This document shows positions 50,580 to 64,000 of a stretch of 64,000 nt of DNA, in pieces. Within the stretch, counting starts at the first letter, position 1. Each line of letters starts with the position of its first letter. Position numbers and translations under genes: made by a program. This stretch comes from Glandiceps talaboti (Eukaryota; Hemichordata; Enteropneusta; Spengelidae). Where the stretch lies: contig NC_135562.1 in assembly GCF_964340395.1 (NCBI RefSeq), positions 20,856,626 through 20,920,625 on the forward strand. Direction: 5' to 3'. The notes under the pieces are model-generated. The model was not told the origin of the DNA, did no database searches, and saw only the letters and a program-made list of their open reading frames with translations.

Positions 50580-53500
50580 TTAACCTGTATGCCATAGAGT
50601 GTTCCGTTACCATACTGCCATAGAGTGTTTCGTTACCATACAGCCGTGGTGTTTTGTTACCATACTGCCATAGAGTGTTTCGTTACCATACTGCCATAGA
50701 GTGTTTCGTTACCATACTGCCATAGAGTGTTTCGTTACCATACTGCCATAGAGTGCTTCGTTACCATACAGCCGTGGTGTTTTGTTACCATATACTGCCA
50801 TAGAGTGTTTCGTTACCATACTGCCATAGAGTGTTTCGTTACCATACAGCCGTGGTGTTTTGTTACCATACTGCCATAGAGTGCTTTGTTACCATACAGC
50901 CATAGAGTGCTTCGTTACCATACTGCCATAGAGTGTTTCGTTACCATACTGCCATAGAGTGCTTCGTTACCATACTGCCATAGAGTGTTTCGTTACCATA
51001 CTGCCATAGAGTGTTTCGTTACCATACTGCCATAGAGTGTTTCGTTACCATACTGCCATAGAGTGCTTCGTTACCATACTGCCATAGAGTGTTTCGTTAC
51101 CATACTGCCATAGAGTGCTTCGTTACCATACTGCCATAGAGTGTTTCGTTACCATACTGCCATAGAGTGTTTCGTTACCATACTGCCATAGAGTGCTTCG
51201 TTACCATACTGCCATAGAGTGCTTCGTTACCATACTGCCATAGAGTGCTTCGTTACCATACTGCCATAGAGTGCTTCGTTACCATACTGCCATAGAGTGT
51301 TTCGTTACCATACTGCCATAGAGTGTTTCGTTACCATACTGCCATAGAGTGCTTCGTTACCATACTGCCATAGAGTGCTTCGTTACCATACTGCCATAGA
51401 GTGTTTCGTTACCATACTGCCATAGAGTGTTTCGTTACCATACTGCCATAGAGTGTTTCGTTACCATACTGCCATAGAGTGCTTCGTTACCATACTGCCA
51501 TAGAGTGTTTCGTTACCATACAGCCGTGGTGTTTTGTTACCATATACTGCCATAGAGTGTTTCGTTACCATACAGCCGTGGTGTTTTGTTACCATATACT
51601 GCCATAGAGTGTTTCGTTACCATACTGCCATAGAGTGTTTCGTTACCATACAGCCGTGGTGTTTTGTTACCATACTGCCATAGAGTGTTTCGTTACCATA
51701 CAGCCGTGGTGTTTTGTTACCATATACTGCCATAGAGTGTTTCGTTACCATACAGCCGTGGTGTTTTGTTACCATATACTGCCATAGAGTGTTTCGTTAC
51801 CATACTGCCATAGAGTGTTTCGTTACCATACAGCCGTGGTGTTTTGTTACCATACTGCCATAGAGTGTTTCGTTACCATACTGCCATAGAGTGCTTCGTT
51901 ACCATACTGCCATAGAGTGTTTCGTTACCATACTGCCATAGAGTGTTTCGTTACCATACTGCCATAGAGTGTTTCGTTACCATACTGCCATAGAGTGTTT
52001 CGTTACCATACTGCCATAGAGTGCTTCGTTACCATACAGCCGTGGTGTTTTGTTACCATATACTGCCATAGAGTGTTTCGTTACCATACAGCCGTGGTGT
52101 TTCGTTACCATACTGCCATAGAGTGTTTCGTTACCATACAGCCGTGGTGTTTTGTTACCATATACTGCCATAGAGTGTTTCGTTACCATACTGCCATAGA
52201 GTGCTTCGTTACCATACTGCCATAGAGTGTTTTGTTACCATACAGCCGTGGTGTTTCGTTACCATACTGCCATAGAGTGTTTCGTTACCATACTGCCATA
52301 GAGTGCTTCGTTACCATACTGCCATAGAGTGTTTCGTTACCATACAGCCGTGGTGTTTTGTTACCATATACTGCCATAGAGTGTTTCGTTACCATACTGC
52401 CATAGAGTGTTTCGTTACCATACAGCCATAGAGTGTTTTGTTACCATACTGCCATAGAGTGCTTCGTTACCATACTGCCATAGAGTGTTTTGTTACCATA
52501 CTGCCATAGAGTGCTTCGTTACCATACTGCCATAGAGTGTTTTGTTACCATACTGCCATAGAGTGCTTCGTTACCATACTGCCATAGAGTGTTTTGTTAC
52601 CATACTGCCATAGAGTGTTTCGTTACCATACAGCCGTGGTGTTTTGTTACCATACTGCCATAGAGTGCTTCGTTACCATACTGCCATAGAGTGCTTCGTT
52701 ACCATACTGCCATAGAGTGTTTCGTTACCATACTGCCATAGAGTGTTTCGTTACCATACTGCCATAGAGTGTTTCGTTACCATACTGCCATAGAGTGTTT
52801 CGTTACCATACTGCCATAGAGTGCTTCGTTACCATACAGCCGTGGTGTTTTGTTACCATATACTGCCATAGAGTGTTTCGTTACCATACAGCCGTGGTGT
52901 TTCGTTACCATACTGCCATAGAGTGTTTCGTTACCATACAGCCGTGGTGTTTTGTTACCATATACTGCCATAGAGTGTTTCGTTACCATACTGCCATAGA
53001 GTGCTTCGTTACCATACTGCCATAGAGTGTTTTGTTACCATACAGCCGTGGTGTTTCGTTACCATACTGCCATAGAGTGTTTCGTTACCATACTGCCATA
53101 GAGTGCTTCGTTACCATACTGCCATAGAGTGTTTCGTTACCATACAGCCGTGGTGTTTTGTTACCATATACTGCCATAGAGTGTTTCGTTACCATACTGC
53201 CATAGAGTGTTTCGTTACCATACAGCCATAGAGTGTTTTGTTACCATACTGCCATAGAGTGCTTCGTTACCATACTGCCATAGAGTGTTTTGTTACCATA
53301 CTGCCATAGAGTGCTTCGTTACCATACTGCCATAGAGTGTTTTGTTACCATACTGCCATAGAGTGCTTCGTTACCATACTGCCATAGAGTGTTTTGTTAC
53401 CATACTGCCATAGAGTGTTTCGTTACCATACAGCCGTGGTGTTTTGTTACCATACTGCCATAGAGTGCTTCGTTACCATACAGCCGTGGTGTTTTGTTAC

Positions 53501-54128
53501 CATACTGCCATAGAGTGCTTCGTTACCATACAGCCGTGGTGTTTTGTTACCATACTGCCATAGAGTGCTTCGTTACCATACAGCCATAGAGTGTTTCGTT
53601 ACCATACTGCCATAGAGTGTTTCGTTACCATACAGCCATAGAGTGTTTCGTTACCATACTGCCATAGAGTGCTTCGTTACCATACTGCCATAGAGTGCTT
53701 CGTTACCATACTGCCATAGAGTGTTTCGTTACCATACTGCCATAGAGTGTTTCGTTACCATACTGCCATAGAGTGTTTCGTTACCATACTGCCATAGAGT
53801 GTTTCGTTACCATACTGCCATAGAGTGTTTCGTTACCATACTGCCATAGAGTGTTTCGTTACCATACTGCCATAGAGTGTTTCGTTACCATACTGCCATA
53901 GAGTGTTTCGTTACCATACTGCCATAGAGTGTTTCGTTACCATACTGCCATAGAGTGTTTCGTTACCATACAGCCGTGGTGTTTTGTTACCATACTGCCA
54001 TAGAGTGCTTCGTTACCATACAGCCGTGGTGTTTTGTTACCATACTGCCATAGAGTGCTTCGTTACCATACTGCCATAGAGTGCTTCGTTACCATACTGC
54101 CATAGAGTGTTTCGTTACCATACAGCCG
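50580..54128. repeat. 26-bp satellite (catactgccatagagtg type), well over 100 units, with an 800-bp higher-order block
   Basis: The dominant 26-bp unit is interspersed with a 24-bp variant (cagccgtggtgttttg) and a 28-bp variant (catatactgcc). The order of variants from about 51870 to 52680 is repeated exactly 800 bp later, up to about 53480, so a large segment was recently duplicated in tandem. Confidence 0.95.
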
Positions 54129-54184
54129 TTGAGTATCTTGTTTATCATACTGCTGCCGACTCTTTGTTTTGTTTCCATTCATGA

Positions 54185-54530
54185 AAATGCATAATAAACT
54201 TACAGACACTAAAGTTACAATAGTGAAGAACATGACAATAAGTTTGTGCTCTAATAGAGCTAATGAGACAGATGATCATGCTCCGCCACATGTCAAATTG
54301 TCTATATTGACAGAAGAAGTGGGAAATACAGAAGATCAGAAAGGCATCATGGTATTGTTTGCAGATTTGGTTGAATAACATTTGTGTATTCACCATTTAC
54401 AGGTTGATGGTTGAAAATTGATACTATGTGATTTTGGTTTTTCTGATCACATTGTCCAGATTTACTGAAAATGTTGGCAATCATGCAATATATGGCACCT
54501 GAAGTAGTTCTGATGTGTGAAAATTAAATT
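54185..54530 (+). pseudogene. Protein-kinase domain fragment, broken
   Basis: Two exon-like pieces are separated by an acceptor (caccatttacag at 54402). The first ends with KGIMVLFADLVE, reminiscent of the catalytic loop (IVHRDLKxxN) with a shifted frame and a stop. The second reads KLILCDFGFSDHIVQ, a clear DFG motif (GAT at 54430). It then breaks frame and continues QYMAPEVVL, an APE motif (54495-54503), at normal distance from DFG. In-frame stops lie just before KLIL and after IVQIY. It is a kinase relic of unknown subfamily. Confidence 0.55.
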
Positions 54531-54789
54531 ACAGCCATCGCTTGACGTACGGTCGGTTGCAGCAACCATTGTAGACGTGATGGGATGGTCTGAAAAGGAA
54601 GGGGCGAAATATTTTGCTCATGATTTTAACCAAATTAAGGAGCGGTCTTTAACCGAGTAAATTAAAAAATATTTCTCGCGGCTTCGCCGCAATAACTTCT
54701 AATACCTATATTCATTGATTACTTGGGTGACATCCATCTCTCTCACTATTGTTTGAAAATTTGCCATGGAACTATCGGCTGACCATAAA

Positions 54790-54974
<185 letters not shown>

Positions 54975-54989
54975 GTTGATGTTTTGTCT

Positions 54990-57900
54990 CAACTCTTTAT
55001 TTATGTTGACAAGTGAGAATACATTTCAATTTCATATATACAGAGTCTTATTTGAACCCATTTTAATAGTGCCCATGACGTGAGTGACCTGTCCCGTCTC
55101 GTAGGTCTGTGTAACATGTAGCTTACACACACAGGTATGTACTGATCACAGACATACAAGCCGAAATAAGAAGGAATGATTTGAGTGTCTATATACAAAG
55201 GTGATATTCGGAATATCTAACTGCTGCCTCTAGGTGGCGATGTGATGACTGACGACTCAAATATTTGCGCAACTTTATTAGGTGATTTTCAATCCTAAAT
55301 CACTCAATTTTGAATTGGAAAAATATCTAAGACATTGGAATATTTCTCACAGAACACCAGACAATATACAAAAAAAGTAACTTTTCCTTCAGTCAATAAA
55401 CGTGAATTATCAATTAAAGATTATCAAAGTGTTGTGCGTTCAGTCGTGAAATAAATCGCGACCAATAAATTATAACTAAGTCTTGTATAACCTCTCATTA
55501 TCTGCGTTTTTAGACGTTTCTTTCCGAAATGGTACTTACAGTATTATATATGCTACCAAGGAAACTTATCCATCTCTTGGTGTTCATAAGGCAAACCCAA
55601 TATTTGGTTATGATGTATAAACAATAGACATCAAAGGTTTGCACCGAAACTAGTTACATAATACAATAGTTTATTGTTATATAATACAATAGTTTATTGT
55701 TTATAATACAATAGTTTATTGTATATTTTGTAAATCATTCTGAGAGTAAAATAAAACAGAATATAGAGTGTAATTGATCTTAAACGGGAGGAAAATTATT
55801 CAATTGCTGAAATATTACTAACAATATTTGGAAAATCATAGTTACGTTTATGTCTGAACTATTTATGGAGCACATTTTTACATTATATTCCGTGATATTA
55901 CTTGCGTCAGGGTTTGTGGAAAAAATAATAAACTTGCGAAATTGTATTGATGATGTGTTGAGGAGTCAATGGATATGAAATGGAAACATATATATAAGCT
56001 AGACGACAACAAATAAGTTTTAAGTAATCGAGATATATAACTATCACTAACTTATTGTCAGTCTCAACTGACAGCGTATAAGTTCTCAGAAATCCTTTCA
56101 ATGCAGGACAACAGATCAGAGGTACCGGTGATACTGAATTTTGTCGCCTATAAATGCACGTTCGTTACTACAGGTACCGCTGAAGTCGTACTGATCTCAT
56201 TTACATTTGTTGGTCACGGACATTCCTTGTTATACCTAAGGTATGTAATTCACGGGGGGTGGGGGGACACACATCCCGACTTCTGCGTTGTGGGCACTTT
56301 CACAAATCCTGCCACCTTTTCGTATTTGCATTTCGAGAGAAACAATTTATTAGAAAAACGATGTCTTCAGCTTATAACTGTACTATTACAGTCTCCATAT
56401 AGGGTTCATCTACTTCTGAATCACATGTTGTTTTGAATTTATTTCTAATACACCTCATCAACTGTTACGGGAGTATTATGACCAATGAGTATCTTGTGTT
56501 TTGGTCGAAGTAATTAAAAAAAATAAAAAATTAAATAACATCGCGACCTACCTACCATATTTTCTGAAGTCATGTTATTGGAAATAAACATTTTTTTTCT
56601 TTTAATTTTTGCCTTAGGATTCGCTTCCAAGTAATTTTTCGACTATGAGTAGAAATTGTCATTTGTAACTATAAACCAAGAGACCATCGACATTCATTCT
56701 CACAAAATATGTTCTGTAACGTTATTCACTAAATGTATTCCTTCCATACAAATACAGATACATAGATTGTAGATAATATGGATGAATGAATCTTTCATCT
56801 CCATTATGTGCAATCTCAAAGAGATTACAGTCTTCTCCTTCGTCACTATTCGATTCACTAAAACCTCAATCACATGCTCCATGGTCAGATTCATCGTCTG
56901 TGTCAACAGCTGATGTAGAAGCAGCAGCAGACTCTTATTTCTGCTATTGACGTCTTCTGGAGGTTCATGACCACCTTTTAAATATCGTCAGATTCTTACA
57001 AATACAACGTGGAACTGTCAGAGAGAGTTAAAAGTATTTAGAATGCTTCGAACAGTAAACTTCACTACAGTGATTATTATGGCGGAGATGCATGTACTGA
57101 ACCCGTAAAGTGAGTCTGAATGTTTAATACGTTCTGATTAGTCGAGACACAAATAATTAGCGAAATTCAACCAATCATGTGTTTTCTAAGATGATTAAGT
57201 AAATGCTGTATGCTACGTCATATAAAGACATGATATCAATATTGACAACAAGACATGTAGCGAGCGAGCTCTGTCGCTTGACAGGTTAATTTGACTTGAG
57301 CGAGAGTAAAATATATAGGTAGCACAAGATCAGATTCGTGTTGGTAAAATTGGATATATATTTGAATAAAAGCTATTAGGTACTCCAAGTTCTAATTGGT
57401 CATAAGGACCGACAAGTTGTTATAATTCTGAAAAAAACTGTCGGTCGAATATCTGTCAGTCTGGGACCGATGGACCGGCGTTAATTTCGCACGCTGATAG
57501 CAGTACTCGCGATAATTAATCTAAATAAATTTTAGATCTCCTGGGAAGTAATTTGTCTAAATAAATATTGAGGGATACATATATTATACATATATTCAAC
57601 ATGTCGGCAAAGTCAAGTTATCTTTATGATAAAGTTTTCCTTTGAAACCTTTTGTAGGTCAGACTTTTTGCACGATAGCAATTACGTCAACATTTACACG
57701 AAATGGTTCAAACCACCAAACACAGAATTGACACAATAGAAAGAAAGTGAGTTCACCTTTTGTATCCATGGATCCATAATGCGCAGTTAAGTTCGTCTTG
57801 TGAGTAGGAGAGATATCGTGGACTGAAACAAAGAAAATCAAAACCTTTTTGTTTGTATGAAATCATTAAAATTTATTACATATTTTGGGATAAAAGAACG

Positions 57901-59770
57901 TTGTGTATGATACATTTTGGAACACGAAACCTTTCACTTCTCACCAGAAGTCTGTCAAGGTAGTCAATTCTGTGCTTTGTTCATCTTTTGTTCTTTTATC
58001 ACTAAACCTTTAAATGTTGATGGTTCTAGCAGCTCTGACTTAATAGAGTTATATATCCATTGCCACTTGTAATTTTGTCTCTATCACTGTCTACTCATTT
58101 GGATTTTCGTTCTGTGGAACTGTACGGAAAAACATATTTATGTGAAGATGTCAAAGTTACATCTCCAGAAAAAAATGAACAACAACATTTTGTCATTTCA
58201 AAGTGAAAGTCAAAGTTAGATACTGGAACTTCCTTAAATGTTTTCTATCGATGATATTATAGAATCATTCATACAAAGTAAACAGATTTAAAGTTAACGT
58301 TTATCAATAATTCATTCAACTATGAAGACCTTATATATTATTTCACTGCATATAATGAAACGGACAACGTTTCCGTCTTTCAGAATCGTGACATGTACTG
58401 ACGTACAGTAAAGAGCGCCGCCAACGTTTGGCGTGAAATGAGTCAGAAGAACACAGTTGCCAGTGGCAACACAATGCGGTTCTATCACGTGTATCACACA
58501 TTCGTTTGATGACGATTCTATAATTCGGTTGTGAGCGAAGACGATGAAAGCGACAGCACGGCCCTCTCTAAAATACCACATAAATTCACCAATTTGTAAG
58601 TACATGAATTCAAAATACTCAACTTTCTCAATCTATTTACTATCTATGAGGAAGCTAGGAAAAGTAAATATATTCCATGAACAGGGTAACTATATGTTAA
58701 AGTGTGGACTAAGAGAAAACAGCGCCATGTGTGGATTGTACACAAGGAAACAATTGAGATTACATACGGGTATGTTTGGTTACTATAAAACGTTCTAAGT
58801 CTTAAAATCAGCGCTAAATAGACATCGGATAAATAATTTATAAAGATAACTAAATCATTCATCACTTTATAGGTTGTGTAAACAATCCATAATAACAGGT
58901 AGAAGAACTTATACGATCTTCCAGACCTTGCACTAATGTGCACTATATCATATTTACATTATTTTCTGTAATAGCAGAAACATCGTTTTACCGTGATTTA
59001 AAATTGTTTAATCTACCACTGTACATTAAAAAAAACTGTAGTATATTTGTGTGTAAGTTGAAAACGTGGTTTCCGCTGCAGTATTTAACTATTTTATCTT
59101 GTCGGAAAGATACTCGTTACACTTTTGTTATGTCGTATAACGTCTGAACGATAACTGATGTAAGGAAAACAAATTGGAAATTGCTTCTGTGGAATTTTCA
59201 GTATGTAACATAATTATCTACATTGGCGCAAACAATTGTACAATTTAGCAAAAACTCTACAGAAACAAACTTAACTTTTTAGCTGCTGTTTTCATCGTCT
59301 ATGCAAAGAACCATAGATTGTAAATTAAAATAAGACAGTGCATAACCGTAGACGCATGTCGTCAGGGAATGAAATAATTCAGTAAACAACACAATCACAA
59401 CCCCTCCTTGATCACCCACCCGCTCCCACTTTTTTGGAAAGTTGTAGCTTACATATACATCTATATCATTCTTCGAGAAATGATTAACATGAATGGGCTC
59501 CGCCATATGATATACGCGTTCATTGACGTCCAATATACATGGATCCAATTAGCAGTCGACTGAAATTACCAAATTTTAATAATTATTGACATTTCCAAAA
59601 TAAACAATTAGCCAAAAAACGGAAAAAACGAAATGAAACAAACTAAACATATAAACCTATATTATTCATGACAAAAATTACTAAAAATGATGGTAACGGA
59701 GATCCCGACAACGATTTTATTTTTGTGATTATATAAATTGCAATTGTCTGCAAACCTGAAATCATATATT
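54990..59770. other. Intergenic region with no supported gene
   Basis: AT-rich sequence with scattered short frames. At about 55655-55720 a small repeat, aatacaatagtttattgt, occurs three times. A 54-codon plus-strand frame ending at 56949 (SHAPWSDSSSVSTADVEAAA) is Ser/Ala-rich and could be a terminal exon. Minus-strand frames at 58605-58312 and 59548-59279 are open but match no family I know. Confidence 0.4.
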
Positions 59771-59779
59771 TCAGTGACA

Positions 59780-62575
59780 AATCTAAATAGATGGTAAAAA
59801 ATCTATCCCAACGGTGGCTATGGGTTAAGTGCTGGCAACCTTTGACCCAATATTTAATACGAAATCCTAGAATATTCAAATATTTCCTATCAAATGAACC
59901 TGAAATTTGGATAGATGGTAAAGATCTATCCCAACGGTGGGTTAAGTGCTGGTAACCTCTGACCCCATATTTAATACGAAATCCTGGAATATTCAAATTT
60001 GTCCTGTCAAAAGAAGATGAAATCTGGATAGATGGTAAAGATCTATCCCAACGGTGGGTTAAGTGCTGGTAACCTCTGACCCCATATTTAATACGAAATC
60101 CTGGAATATTCAAATGTATCCTGTCAAAAGAAGATGAAACTGGATAGATGGTAAAGATCTATTCCAACGGTGGGTTAAGTGCTGGTAACCTCTGACCCCA
60201 TATTTAATACGAAATCCTGGAATATTCAAATTTGTCCTGTCAAAAGAAGATGAAATCTGGATAGATGGTAAAGATCTATCCCAATGGTGGGTTAAGTGCT
60301 GGTAACCTCTGACCCCATATTTAATACGAAATCCTGGAATATTCAAATTTGTCCTGTCAAAAGAAGATGAAACTGGATAGATGGTAAAGATCTATTCCAA
60401 CGGTGGGTTAAGTGCTGGTAACCTCTGACCCCATATTTAATACGAAATCCTGGAATATTCAAATTTGTCATGTCAAAAGAAGATGAAATCTGGATAGATG
60501 GTAAAGATCTATCCCAACGGTGGGTTAAGTGCTGGTAACCTCTGACCCCATATTTAATACGAAATCCTGGAATATTCAAATGTATCCTGTCAAAAGAAGA
60601 TGAAATCTGGATAGATGGTAAAGATCTATCCCAACGGTGGGTTAAGTGCTGGTAACCTCTGACCCCATATTTAATACGAAATCCTGGAATATTCAAATGT
60701 ATCCTTTCAAAAGAAGATGAAATCTGGATAGATGGTAAAGATCTATTCCAACGGTGGGTTATGTGCTGGTAACCTCTGACCCCATATTTAATACGAAATC
60801 CTGGAATATTCAAATGTATCCTTTCAAAAGAAGATGAAATCTGGATAGATGGTAAAGATCTATCCCAACGGTGGGTTAAGTGCTGGTAACCTCTGACCCC
60901 ATATTTAATACGATATAATTTTATGAAATCCTGGAATATTCAAATTTGTCCTGTCAAAAGAAGATGAAATCAGGATAGATGGTAAAGATCTATCCCAACG
61001 GTGGGTTAAGTGCTGGTAACCTCTGACCCCATATTTAATACGAAATCCTGGAATATTCAAATTTGTCCTGTCAAAAGAAGATGAAATCTGGATAGATGGT
61101 AAAGATCTATCCCAACGGTGGGTTAAGTGCTGGTAACCTCTGACCCCATATTTAATACGAAATCCTGGAATATTCAAATTTGTCCTGTCAAAAGAAGATG
61201 AAATCTGGATAGATGGTAAAGATCTATCCCAACGGTGGGTTAAGTGCTGGTAACCTCTGACCCCATATTTAATACGAAATCCTGGAATATTCAAATTTGT
61301 CATGTCAAAAGAAGATGAAATCAGGATAGATGGTAAAGATCCATCCCAACGGTGGGTTAAGTGCTGGTAACCTCTGACCCCATATTTAATACGAAATCCT
61401 GGAATATTCAAATTTGTCCTGTCAAAAGAAGATGAAATCTGGATAGATGGTAAAGATCTATTCCAACGGTGGGTTAAGTGCTGGTAACCTCTGACCTCAT
61501 ATTTAATTCGAAATCCTGGAATATTCAAATGTATCCTGTCAAAAGAAGATGAAATCTGGATAGATGGTAAAGATCTATCCCAACGGTGGGTTAAGTGCTG
61601 GTAACCTCTGACCCCATATTTAATACGAAATCCTGGAATATTCAAATGTATCCTTTCAAAAGAAGATGAAATCTGGATAGATGGTAAAGATCTATTCCAA
61701 CGGTGGGTTATGTGCTGGTAACCTCTGACCCCATATTTAATACGAAATCCTGGAATATTCAAATGTATCCTGTCAAAAGAAGATGAAATCTGGATAGATG
61801 GTAAAGATCTATCCCAACGGTGGGTTAAGTGCTGGTAACCTCTGACCCCATATTTAATACGATATAATTTTATGAAATCCTGGAATATTCAAATTTGTCC
61901 TGTCAAAAGAAGATGAAATCAGGATAGATGGTAAAGATCTATCCCAACGGTGGGTTAAGTGCTGGTAACCTCTGACCCCATATTTAATACGAAATCCTGG
62001 AATATTCAAATTTGTCCTGTCAAAAGAAGATGAAATCTGGATAGATGGTAAAGATCTATCCCAACGGTGGGTTAAGTGCTGGTAACCTCTGACCCCATAT
62101 TTAATACGAAATCCTGGAATATTCAAATTTGTCCTGTCAAAAGAAGATGAAATCTGGATAGATGGTAAAGATCTATCCCAACGGTGGGTTAAGTGCTGGT
62201 AACCTCTGACCCCATATTTAATACGAAATCCTGGAATATTCAAATTTGTCATGTCAAAAGAAGATGAAATCAGGATAGATGGTAAAGATCCATCCCAACG
62301 GTGGGTTAAGTGCTGGTAACCTCTGACCCCATATTTAATACGAAATCCTGGAATATTCAAATTTGTCCTGTCAAAAGAAGATGAAATCTGGATAGATGGT
62401 AAAGATCTATTCCAACGGTGGGTTAAGTGCTGGTAACCTCTGACCTCATATTTAATTCGAAATCCTGGAATATTCAAATGTTTCCTGTCAAAAGAAGATG
62501 AAATCTGGATAGATGGTAAAGATCTATTCCAACGATGGGTTAAGTGCTGGTAACCTCTGACCCCATATTATTCAT
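59780..62575. repeat. 117-bp satellite, about 24 units, with 949-bp higher-order duplication
   Basis: Units contain ctggatagatggtaaagatc, caacggtgggttaagtgc and aaatcctggaatattcaaa. On the minus strand 117 bp gives a 39-codon open unit, producing apparent ORFs of 78-285 codons that I do not consider genes. A 13-bp insertion (gatataattttat) occurs at 60912 and again at 61861. The unit order between the two copies repeats, which defines a 949-bp duplicated block. Confidence 0.95.
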
Positions 62576-63428
62576 AATTCCCTTTTTATCATACCTCATT
62601 TCCGAGTCTAAGATTCAATACGTTTACATTTGGCATGGGTGAGAAAACACTCTATAGCTGGACAAAGCATTGGCAAAATCCTACCTCCCTGCTTTCAACA
62701 GTTTGGCTTGAAAATGTTTGGCACGGAGGAAGGGTTGGGTAGCCAGCTCGCAGCAAATTATCAGTCTTTGTATCTCAAGATTAATTAATACATTTTTATT
62801 TCTAAATCAGTAAAGAATTGTGCATTTTAGTAATTTCATGTATTTTTCGGCATCCACATTTAATCAGTAATAAAGACAACTCTGTCAACTTTTGAGCTAC
62901 ATTAATTGTAAATATTGTTGTGATGTGTTTTATTGTATGTGTTGGTTATATGCACTCCTGATCACAAAAGAATAAAATGATATAATGAAGACATTGCGAA
63001 AGATAAGAATGTATTTGCATTGTGTAATTTTGGGGTGCCAGTATTTATGTCCGCAATTGTTGACTTTTAAGGTAAGACATAGACGGAAAAATCTGCCGTT
63101 GTGGGCTCTCAGTACTCCCCCGATATCATAAGGATGTCGTCGTTGGCCAAGATTATTCTGAATGCGTTCAAGTACATTTTCTTCCTTCGCACAGTGTCAC
63201 ACAAGCTCAATAGGTAATCAAACCAAAAATAGTACACATGAATAATCGTCATCTTGCTCATTTACTAATATCACTGATATAAATATCTCATTTTAAATTG
63301 TTTGCTATTTTTAAACCGAGTATGTTTGACCACTATGATCGATGAAATCTAAACACATGATTGTAAACAAATACTACTAGAAACCCAGTACTGTATGTCA
63401 TATTAGAATTGAATTTTTATCAATATAT
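62576..63428. other. Non-coding stretch, nothing recognised
   Basis: Unique AT-rich sequence with no supported coding or repeat feature. Confidence 0.5.
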
Positions 63429-63432
63429 ATAT

Positions 63433-63521
<89 letters not shown>

Positions 63522-63542
63522 TGGATGGTCTGAGATATTCAA

Positions 63543-63612
<70 letters not shown>
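63429..63612. repeat. (TA)n and (TG)n microsatellites
   Basis: A TA tract to about 63519 and a TG tract at 63548-63612 are separated by about 28 bp of unique sequence. The remaining bases to 64000 show no feature. Confidence 0.97.
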
Positions 63613-63615
<3 letters not shown>

Positions 63616-64000
63616 GATACAGAATTTGTTTTCATTTGCAAAATGGGCGAACAGACTGTTTTCCAAGATTCTTGAAGTTGGAGTCAGATCGATGTTTTTG
63701 CGAAAAGAAGTAAGAGTTTGACAGCCCCTATTCCGGGTTGTATTAACTGAAAAGTAAAAATCTACTGAATTTCTGTAAACACTGTAAATCTAAAATCTTT
63801 GTTATTTCTGAAGTCAAAAACAGAAATGTGTAGTCTTTATGAGACCAGTGATAAGATTTGTACCATCATCTCTAACGATGTAAACTTATTTCAATAATTA
63901 GGGAGTAGTGCAAAATAAACTACTTCCAATACAGATTCTGAAATTCTCATCCTTTGATAAAATAAACAATGTAACAATAAACTTTTCAATTTTCATACAC

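Noticed and set aside
58312-58605. 97-codon minus-strand ORF
   Set aside because: It is open and of mixed composition but has no recognised motif and no partner exons with matching splice phase; chance is as likely.
59643-62477. Series of minus-strand frames (78-285 codons) over the 117-bp satellite
   Set aside because: Each is bounded by the same few base changes in the satellite. They are repeated fragments of one open repeat unit without flanking coding sequence.

Overview
The window is nuclear DNA of an animal, most likely a marine invertebrate. It is AT-rich, its genes have GT-AG introns, and it carries tRNA-derived SINEs, LINE scraps, TIR elements and very large minisatellites. The gene content (an NLR-like leucine-rich repeat receptor, a GT-B glycosyltransferase pair and an intron-bearing glutathionyl-hydroquinone reductase) suggests a lineage with an expanded NLR repertoire, such as amphioxus, hemichordate, echinoderm or cnidarian. 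I cannot name the species from sequence alone.

Layout. 1-3.7 kb: minisatellites. 3.7-8.7 kb (-): a three-exon gene for an acidic, lysine-rich protein of unknown function, with a 58-bp minisatellite in its last intron and a hammerhead-like inverted repeat in its first. 8.7-11.6 kb: non-coding, ending in a foldback element just upstream of the next gene. 11.6-18.4 kb (+): an intact eight-exon gene for a Xi-class GST (328 aa); its fifth donor site is triplicated in tandem. 18.4-27.6 kb: 3' UTR, SINE, MITE and LINE remnants, and an isolated decayed copy of the reductase's sixth exon. 27.6-43.3 kb (-): a candidate five-exon gene joining a degenerate GT-B domain, acidic linkers and an NLR-type helical plus LRR region. 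All joins are phase 1 and the model reads 1,544 codons in frame. It has no visible NACHT P-loop, its largest intron holds 88 copies of a 30-bp repeat, and its LRR tail decays after the first stop. 46.1-49.7 kb (+): a three-exon paralogous GT-B glycosyltransferase, divergent from the first, that keeps its sugar-donor motifs. 50.2-54.1 kb: two satellites, one with an 800-bp duplicated block. 54.3-54.5 kb: a broken protein-kinase fragment. 55-59.6 kb: nothing recognisable. 59.8-62.6 kb: a 117-bp satellite with a 949-bp higher-order duplication. 63.4-63.6 kb: microsatellites.

How the genes may relate. The two glycosyltransferases are clearly paralogues arranged head to head. One appears catalytically competent; the other has drifted at donor-site positions and may serve as the N-terminal module of an NLR-like protein. 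NLR proteins carrying glycosyltransferase domains have been described in corals, so the pair is a plausible immune locus. Every exon join is inferred from splice consensus and reading phase, without transcript evidence.
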